From contig NVQY01000022.1 in the NCBI GenBank assembly GCA_002400675.1, positions 1 through 10,414 on the forward strand: a stretch of DNA of 10,414 nucleotides, read 5' to 3'. Position 1 is the first letter of the stretch. Every line of letters begins with the position of its first letter. This DNA is from Paracoccaceae bacterium (GTDB lineage: Bacteria > Pseudomonadota > Alphaproteobacteria > Rhodobacterales > Rhodobacteraceae). Below, in pieces: positions 5,722-10,414 of this stretch. The notes under the pieces were generated by a model. It was not told the DNA's origin, searched no databases, and was given only the letters and a program-made list of their open reading frames with translations. Both the position numbers and the translations under genes were made by a program.

Positions 5722-6054
5722 TGTCTCCTTTGGGCCGTTTGCGACTGCCCCCCCAAACAGCCTCGACAACTGGAGTTCCGGCATCTTCCCGCACGCAGCG
5801 ACGAGTTCCTAAAACTCTGCATCAAAGCCAGGCTTGGTTTTCTGGAGGAGAAACCTCACATCTAACCCACCATTTTTCATCAAACCTTCCGGCCAAGAGT
5901 CTGAAAGTCCAGGTTCACCGTGCCGCTTTCTCGCATTCGTCAAATTGATACGTCGAGAAACCCGCTAGCGGGGTGTACTGTGGGGTAATTTGTGGGGCTA
6001 TTTGCGATCCTACGGATATTTTACATGTAATATCAATGACTTACATAGAAAAAT
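5722..6054. other. Gene-free stretch between transposase remnant and tRNA-Ser
   Basis: No convincing coding sequence is seen on either strand. The first 220 bases are proline- and serine-rich in all open frames, without family likeness. The last 80 bases before the tRNA are AT-rich. This is the position, next to a tRNA 3' end, where integrated elements usually carry their attachment site, but no integrase gene and no second copy of the tRNA end is visible in the window. Confidence 0.5.
5958..5972 (-). terminator. Weak candidate terminator downstream of tRNA-Ser
   Basis: A 12-base perfect palindrome CCCGCTAGCGGG (5961-5972) is followed on the minus strand by TTT (5960-5958) and then C. It lies about 85 bases beyond the tRNA 3' end in the direction of tRNA transcription. 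The stem is short and the T-run has only three bases, so termination would be weak. Confidence 0.25.
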
Positions 6055-6144
6055 TGGCGGAGAGACAGGGATTCGAACCCTGGAGACGGTCTCCCGCCTA
6101 CACACTTTCCAGGCGTGCGCCTTCGACCACTCGGCCACCTCTCC
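6055..6144 (-). tRNA. tRNA-Ser (anticodon GGA), CCA encoded
   Basis: The minus strand from 6144 starts GGAGAGGTGGCCGAGTGG, a typical serine tRNA 5' arm and D-loop. The anticodon loop CTGGAAA gives GGA, decoding UCC and UCU. A long class II variable arm follows, then the T-arm GGGTTCGAATCCC and the acceptor strand TCTCTCC with discriminator G (6058) and encoded CCA (6057-6055). The acceptor has one G-U pair at position 7-66. tRNA-Ser genes are frequent integration sites, and mobile remnants lie on its 3' side. Confidence 0.96.
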
Positions 6145-6154
6145 GTGAGCGTGC

Positions 6155-6183
6155 TCTTACCCTGACCGTGTGGGCCTGCGCAA
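6155..6183 (-). promoter_or_regulatory. Possible promoter of tRNA-Ser
   Basis: TTGCGC (6183-6178) and GTAAGA (6160-6155) are separated by 17 bases and end ten bases before the mature tRNA 5' end, the usual distance for a short tRNA leader. The -10 box is a weak match. The rest of the 6145-6280 gap holds no gene. Confidence 0.3.
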
Positions 6184-6280
6184 GGGCTTTACGGCGATTT
6201 CCCTGCACCAGACCAGAACCTCGTCAAAGATGCGGCCCCAGGGGGCGGTTTAACACCCGCGCGGCCGCTTGGAAGGGCCC

Positions 6281-8620
6281 CTATTCCTGTTGTGTCGGGG
6301 CTGCCTGGCCCAGTGTTTCAGGGTTGCGCAACCAGACATCGCGCTGGGCAAACGGGATCTCTATGCCTTCCTCGACGAACCGTTTGGCGATTTCGTGGTT
6401 CAGGTCCGACCGGACCGACATACCCCAGTTCACATCGCGCAGGATCGCCCTGATCTCAAAGTCCAGAGAATCCGCGCCGAACCCCCGGAACACGATGCCG
6501 GGGGCCGGGTTGGCCAGAACCATGGGATGCGCGTTGGCGATCTCAAGCAGCAGTTTTTCCACCATCCGCGTGTCGGTGCCATAGGCGACCCCCACCTGAA
6601 GGATGATCCGGCCAACGGTATTGCCACGGGTATAGTTGATGACCGTGCCGGCAATCAGGTCCGAGTTGGGCACAATCACATCGGCCTTGTCAAAGGTCTC
6701 GATCCGGGTTGAGCGCACCGAGATGTCACGCACATAACCGGCAAAACCGCCGACCTCGATCCAGTCCCCCTTGGCGATGGGGCGTTCGATCAACAGGATG
6801 ATACCGCTGACAAAATTCGACACGATGGTTTGCAGGCCAAAACCAATGCCGACTGACAGGGCACCGGCAACGATGGCCACCGATGACAGGTCAAGCCCGG
6901 CGCTGGACACCGCGACCAGCGCGGCCAGCATCAGCCCGAGATAGCCGGTAAAGGCGACAATCGCGTTCTGGCCCCCCGGGTCGATCTTGGTCTTGGGCAG
7001 CAGATTGGTGCGCAGACCACTTTGCAACAGGCGTGTGACCGAATAGCCGCCGACAAACACGATGGCAAAGGTCAGGAACCCGGTGGGGGAAATCTGCGCG
7101 TCGCCGATCTGAAACCCGTCGAGGAACCTTGCCCACAACTCGGTTATGTTCGCGGCCCGCGCGCCCCACGCCAATGCCACCAGCGGCACCGCGCCAAGGG
7201 TCAGACCAAAGCCCACCAGCACCGAAAACAGGGTGTCGCCAGCCGTTGTTTCAGCCGATTTCAGCAGCCATGCCAGCAGGTCGCTGAAAAACCGTTGCAG
7301 GATCAAAACAGTCGAAGCAATCGCCAGCGTCAGGATAACCGGAAAGATCAGCGCCTCGGCGGCGGCCACATACCCCAACCCGGCCAGAACCGGGGCCACA
7401 ATGGCCAAAAGGATCGCCACCCGACGAATGGCCCCGACGATGCGATACACACCGGGGTTGCGCAGGCGAACTTTTTCTTCCTCGCCGTCGCCCGTTTTGT
7501 CGCTGAACCCGATCCGGTACAGTCGGAACAGGATCAGGCCCGCCGCCAGAATGATCGGAAACGCCACAACCGCCCTGGAGGCGTCCGTCAGGTTTTCGAT
7601 GTCTTCATAAAGGTTTACCGCGTCCCGCAAAATCAGCGTCACCGCCAAAAGCTGAACATAAAAAATCATCTCGCCCCGTCGGCCGCCGGGTGCCGACAGA
7701 ACCTCAATCCGTCGGTTCGGACCATAAAGCTGATAGGCAAGCCAGTTGAAGGCCAGGAAAATCAGCGCCCATGCCGGAACCGCCGCAAAAATCAACGCCC
7801 CACGCACCCCAAGAACACCGGACAGGTCAATCGCTGAAACGATCAGGATCGTCCCCGTCAATGGCAGGACAATCCGCGCAAGTGACACCACGAAGGTCCA
7901 TACACCGCTGCCACCCCCGCCAAACCGGCGCATGTAATCGCCCAGCTTCTCTGACCAGCGCCGCCCGCGTACAACCAGCAACAGCCCCAGTGCCGCCAGT
8001 ATCAGGATCATCGGCAACGTCTGCCGGATCTTTTCGCGGGTGGCCTCGGCACCCCAGTTTCGGGCGGTTTCGTTGAACATCCCAACCCAGGCGTTCTTGA
8101 AATCGCGCCATGCCTGCGGCCAGTATTCCGGGTTCAGCGGTGATGGCCCCCGCATAAACAGTCGTCGGGTCTGTCGTTCCCTGATGATCTGGTCAACTTC
8201 CGAGATCAGACCACCCGCCCGACTGTGGGCCTCTTCGGACACCACGCGCGGCACCCGCAATTCGTTAAGCTGACTGCTTAGACTGGAGCGTAGGTTGGCG
8301 ATATCCTCGGGTTCTTCGCCAGAGTCCGGCTTAGGCCCCAGCGCCTCAATCTGCGATTGCAATGTGGCGATCCGGGCAGAGTTCTGATCGCGGATACCGG
8401 CAAAAAAGTCCCGGTAGCCGACAATTTCATCACGCAATTGCTCCAGTGAGGTATTGGAGGCCTTTGCAGTGTCAATCACCTGCTCGGCCCGGTCTGCGAG
8501 GGCAAGCCAGGCATCGTATTTGTCACGATCCTGTTGGCTGATCTGCGCCGAAACAGCCCCCGCGAGGGCTAGGAAAACAGTAAGAACAAGGGTTTTGGCA
8601 AGGGTTGCGAACATATTCAT
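6281..8620 (-). CDS. DUF3772 / MscS-family mechanosensitive ion channel
   Basis: A 779-residue inner-membrane channel that would release solutes when membrane tension rises. Residues 1-25 are a signal peptide (MNMFATLAKTLVLTVFLALA, cut after AVSA). Residues about 30-150 are a charged, coiled-coil periplasmic region. RLFMRGPSPLNPEYW near 165-185 is the DUF3772-type element. Several membrane helices follow, and the last quarter is a standard MscS domain: pore helix VGIGFGLQTIVSNFVSG, then IERPIAKGDWIEVGG, the beta domain with VIVPNSDLIAGTVINYTRGN and a mixed alpha/beta end with IPFAQRDVWL. It is much longer than E. coli MscS (286 residues), as usual for MscK/DUF3772 types. ATG 8620 is preferred over the in-frame start 16 codons upstream because it sits in an ATGA overlap with the cysK stop and starts directly at the signal peptide. 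The overlap implies an operon with cysK. Confidence 0.92.
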   Translation of the reverse strand: MNMFATLAKTLVLTVFLALAGAVSAQISQQDRDKYDAWLALADRAEQVIDTAKASNTSLEQLRDEIVGYRDFFAGIRDQNSARIATLQSQIEALGPKPDSGEEPEDIANLRSSLSSQLNELRVPRVVSEEAHSRAGGLISEVDQIIRERQTRRLFMRGPSPLNPEYWPQAWRDFKNAWVGMFNETARNWGAEATREKIRQTLPMILILAALGLLLVVRGRRWSEKLGDYMRRFGGGGSGVWTFVVSLARIVLPLTGTILIVSAIDLSGVLGVRGALIFAAVPAWALIFLAFNWLAYQLYGPNRRIEVLSAPGGRRGEMIFYVQLLAVTLILRDAVNLYEDIENLTDASRAVVAFPIILAAGLILFRLYRIGFSDKTGDGEEEKVRLRNPGVYRIVGAIRRVAILLAIVAPVLAGLGYVAAAEALIFPVILTLAIASTVLILQRFFSDLLAWLLKSAETTAGDTLFSVLVGFGLTLGAVPLVALAWGARAANITELWARFLDGFQIGDAQISPTGFLTFAIVFVGGYSVTRLLQSGLRTNLLPKTKIDPGGQNAIVAFTGYLGLMLAALVAVSSAGLDLSSVAIVAGALSVGIGFGLQTIVSNFVSGIILLIERPIAKGDWIEVGGFAGYVRDISVRSTRIETFDKADVIVPNSDLIAGTVINYTRGNTVGRIILQVGVAYGTDTRMVEKLLLEIANAHPMVLANPAPGIVFRGFGADSLDFEIRAILRDVNWGMSVRSDLNHEIAKRFVEEGIEIPFAQRDVWLRNPETLGQAAPTQQE

Positions 8621-9651
8621 GGCTCGACAAACACGCCGGGAATGGTGGCGGGGACATGGGTCATCCAATCGGGCACAGGCAGGTCCTTTTCCTTGAGGAA
8701 TTCAGGGTTGAACAGTTTGGACTGATAACGCGAGCCGTAATCGGCCAGAACCGTGACAATCCGATGCCCCGGCCCCATTTCGCGCGCCATGCGCACCGCG
8801 CCAGCGATGTTGATCGCGCTTGACCCGCCCAACACCAGACCTTCGTCGTGCAACAGATCGAACACATAGGGCAATGCCTCTGTGTCGGGGATCTGAAAGG
8901 ACATGTCGGGCGTGAACCCTTCGAGGTTTTTGGTAATGCGAATCTGGCCGATGCCTTCGGCGATGCTGCCGCCCTCGCTGGCCAGCTTGCCAGTGGTGTA
9001 ATAGGAATAAAGCGCGGCCCCCATGGGGTCGGCAAGGCCGATCTTGACGCCTTTGGGCTGCAAGACATCCGCCACACCGGCCAGCGTACCACCCGACCCG
9101 ACAGCACAAATGAACCCGTCGACCGTGCCATCGGTCTGTTGCCAGATCTCCGGGCCGGTGGTCTCTACATGCGCCTGACGGTTGGCGATATTGTCGAACT
9201 GATTGGCCCAGATCGCGCCGTTCGGCTCGGTCTTGTCCAGCTCGACGGCAAGGCGTTCCGAATAGCGCACAAAGTTGTTGGGATTGCGATACGGCGCCGC
9301 CGGCACCTGCACCAGACGCGCCCCGGCAAGGCGCAGCATTTCCTTTTTCTCTTCGCTCTGGGTCTCGGGGATGACGATGACACAGCGATAGCCCATCGAC
9401 GCCCCGACCAGCGCCAGCCCGATGCCGGTGTTGCCCGCCGTGCCCTCTACAATAGTGCCACCGGGGCGCAACACGCCGCGCGCCACGGCGTCACGGATGA
9501 TATACAGGGCGGCGCGGTCCTTGACCGATTGGCCGGGGTTAAGGAATTCCGCCTTGCCGAGAATTTCGCATCCGGTTTCCTCGCTGATCCGGCGCAGGCG
9601 GATCAGGGGGGTGTTTCCAACGGCTTCGGCCAGATCGCGGGCAATATGCAT
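8617..9651 (-). CDS. cysK: Cysteine synthase A (O-acetylserine sulfhydrylase)
   Basis: A 344-residue PLP enzyme that makes L-cysteine from O-acetylserine and sulfide in the cytoplasm. Visible features are VGNTPLIRLRRI (11-22), the PLP Schiff-base lysine K44 in NPGQSVKDRAA, the substrate loop EGTAGNTG (69-76), the phosphate-cradle GSGGT (185-189), EGIGQ, and GGSSAIN holding the serine that contacts the pyridine nitrogen. Most CysK proteins read TSGNTG in the substrate loop; the TAGNTG variant lacks that serine and could reflect altered substrate use, though the family fold is clear. The ribosome site GAGGA lies six to seven bases before the ATG. The gene follows trgB by 54 bases and overlaps the channel gene by four. 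The cystathionine beta-synthase family is a distant alternative. Confidence 0.92.
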   Translation of the reverse strand: MHIARDLAEAVGNTPLIRLRRISEETGCEILGKAEFLNPGQSVKDRAALYIIRDAVARGVLRPGGTIVEGTAGNTGIGLALVGASMGYRCVIVIPETQSEEKKEMLRLAGARLVQVPAAPYRNPNNFVRYSERLAVELDKTEPNGAIWANQFDNIANRQAHVETTGPEIWQQTDGTVDGFICAVGSGGTLAGVADVLQPKGVKIGLADPMGAALYSYYTTGKLASEGGSIAEGIGQIRITKNLEGFTPDMSFQIPDTEALPYVFDLLHDEGLVLGGSSAINIAGAVRMAREMGPGHRIVTVLADYGSRYQSKLFNPEFLKEKDLPVPDWMTHVPATIPGVFVEP

Positions 9652-9705
9652 GAGAGTCCTCGAATGTTGTGTCAGATCAAGGTGTACCCGCGCACCTCGG
9701 CAATC

Positions 9706-10414
9706 TCAAGCGACTGCGCGCAACCGGTCGCGATGACGTGCCAGCCACAACGCGATCGTAACCAGTGGCATATCCCGATACTGCCCCTGATCGACGCGGC
9801 GCATCAACTTGTCAAACGGGACGATGCCCACGCGAATATCTTCGCCCTCGCCGTCCAGCCCACCGCCGGTCTGGCGATCTGAGAAATCCGCAAGCCCCAC
9901 GTATAAATGCAAAAATTCGCTACTGGCCCCGGTGCTGGAGTAGGTACCCCCTGCCCTGTCCAGATGGGTCAGGTGCAATCCGGCCTCTTCCATGGTCTCG
10001 CGATGGGCGGCCACTTCCGGTGCCTCGCCGGGGTCAATCATGCCGGAAACCGGTTCCCACACCCACGGCGCAGGGTCGCCGCCGATGAATACCGGCGTGC
10101 GGAATTGTTCGACCAGCAAAACCGCATCCGCCACCGGGTCATACGGCAGCACAACCACGGCCGGCCCCAAAACCTGCGCGCCACGGTTCAAAACCGGGCT
10201 AAGCTGGCCATCATAGCGGCGATATTGCAGGTCCATTTCCTCGGTGGCGAAAAAGTTGCTGTAAGGGCGGTGATGTGCATGCACCACCACATCGCGGGTC
10301 AGGTCGCGGGTCGTGTCCTTTGGCCGCTGTTGCGCCGCCACCCACGCGGCGGCGCGAATACGGATGCCGGGAAACCGTGCGGCGATTTCGTCCGGGGTAA
10401 GGTGGCCGTATTGC
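9706..10414 (-). CDS. trgB: TrgB-type NUDIX hydrolase (ADP-ribose pyrophosphatase-like), 5' end beyond the window
   Basis: The visible 235 residues end at TGA 9706-9708. The NUDIX box is at visible residues about 124-146: G, then GEAPEVAAHRETMEEAGL, with the REx2EE metal-binding set intact. It is preceded by VVVLPYDPVADAVLLVEQFR and WEPVSG, typical of ADP-ribose/nucleoside-diphosphate-sugar hydrolases. A GTG at 10341 could start a 211-residue protein, but the frame stays open to the right edge and encodes QYGHLTPDEIAARFPGIRIR, which resembles the linker after the extra N-terminal domain of TrgB in Rhodobacter, so the real start is upstream. trgB and cysK are linked in R. sphaeroides, where the region was identified through tellurite resistance. 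Likely co-transcribed with cysK and the channel. Confidence 0.85.
   Translation of the reverse strand, partial: QYGHLTPDEIAARFPGIRIRAAAWVAAQQRPKDTTRDLTRDVVVHAHHRPYSNFFATEEMDLQYRRYDGQLSPVLNRGAQVLGPAVVVLPYDPVADAVLLVEQFRTPVFIGGDPAPWVWEPVSGMIDPGEAPEVAAHRETMEEAGLHLTHLDRAGGTYSSTGASSEFLHLYVGLADFSDRQTGGGLDGEGEDIRVGIVPFDKLMRRVDQGQYRDMPLVTIALWLARHRDRLRAVA

Noticed and set aside
5721..5948. 75-codon plus-strand open frame in the gap before tRNA-Ser
   Set aside because: No ribosome site, no family likeness, low-information Ser/Pro/Arg/His composition.
6145..6280. Intrinsic terminator after the channel gene
   Set aside because: GC-rich partial inverted repeats are present but no convincing stem followed by a T-run on the minus strand.
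7022..7837. Plus-strand 271-codon open frame
   Set aside because: Antisense to the MscS-type channel; Gln/Arg/Asn-rich composition typical of a high-GC shadow frame.
8848..9882. Plus-strand 344-codon open frame
   Set aside because: Lies antisense over cysK and the end of trgB, both of which have clear motifs.
1..10414. CRISPR array or tandem repeat system
   Set aside because: No regularly spaced direct repeats seen on reading the whole window.

Overview
The window looks like a Rhodobacteraceae/roseobacter-type alphaproteobacterial chromosome. The reasons are the right-hand block (TrgB-type NUDIX hydrolase, cysteine synthase, DUF3772/MscS channel, tRNA-Ser), the mostly high GC content, and closely packed, overlapping minus-strand genes. 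Lineage is inferred from protein character only; no search was run.

Layout, left to right. (1) 1-2902, minus strand: an AmiC-like ligand sensor, an AmiR-like ANTAR antiterminator and a DppC-like ABC permease overlap one another as a single operon. Upstream of the sensor lies a candidate leader (2903-3037): a sigma70-like promoter, a short hexaloop hairpin, then a perfect 21-bp-arm terminator whose T-tract ends only 17 nt before the sensor ATG. No promoter fits after that terminator, so the operon probably controls its own readthrough by ANTAR antitermination. The permease does not end normally. It runs in frame into the membrane part of a sodium:solute symporter of the kind fused to sensor kinases, and this continues off the left edge. 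(2) 3165-4090, minus strand: a graveyard of three joined remnants. The C-terminal half of one short-chain dehydrogenase (SDR, with an internal stop) is followed by the N-terminal half of a second SDR (with a one-base frameshift), which is fused in frame to the C-terminal part of an agmatinase-family ureohydrolase. (3) 4239-4911, plus strand: a tiny ORF with a good ribosome site, then an RsmJ-like 16S rRNA guanine methyltransferase that is shorter than its E. coli homologue and differs in base composition from its surroundings. (4) 4970-5641: remnants of a phage-type DUF6362-like protein, an unrecognised fragment and the C-terminal end of a DDE transposase, followed by about 330 bases without a gene up to the 3' end of tRNA-Ser(GGA). 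This fits a tRNA-anchored insertion site. (5) 6281-10414, minus strand: an intact housekeeping-type operon trgB-cysK-mscS. CysK and the channel overlap by ATGA; trgB is cut by the right edge.

How the parts work together: the left operon is a substrate-sensing uptake system in which AmiC-like binding would release AmiR-like antitermination. The right operon pairs cysteine synthesis and nucleotide-sugar hydrolysis, linked to tellurite resistance in Rhodobacter sphaeroides, with a mechanosensitive channel. The middle is accessory and decaying DNA. The most unusual points are the ANTAR leader and the repeated in-frame gene chimeras. Whether the chimeras are real deletions or assembly joins cannot be told from sequence alone.
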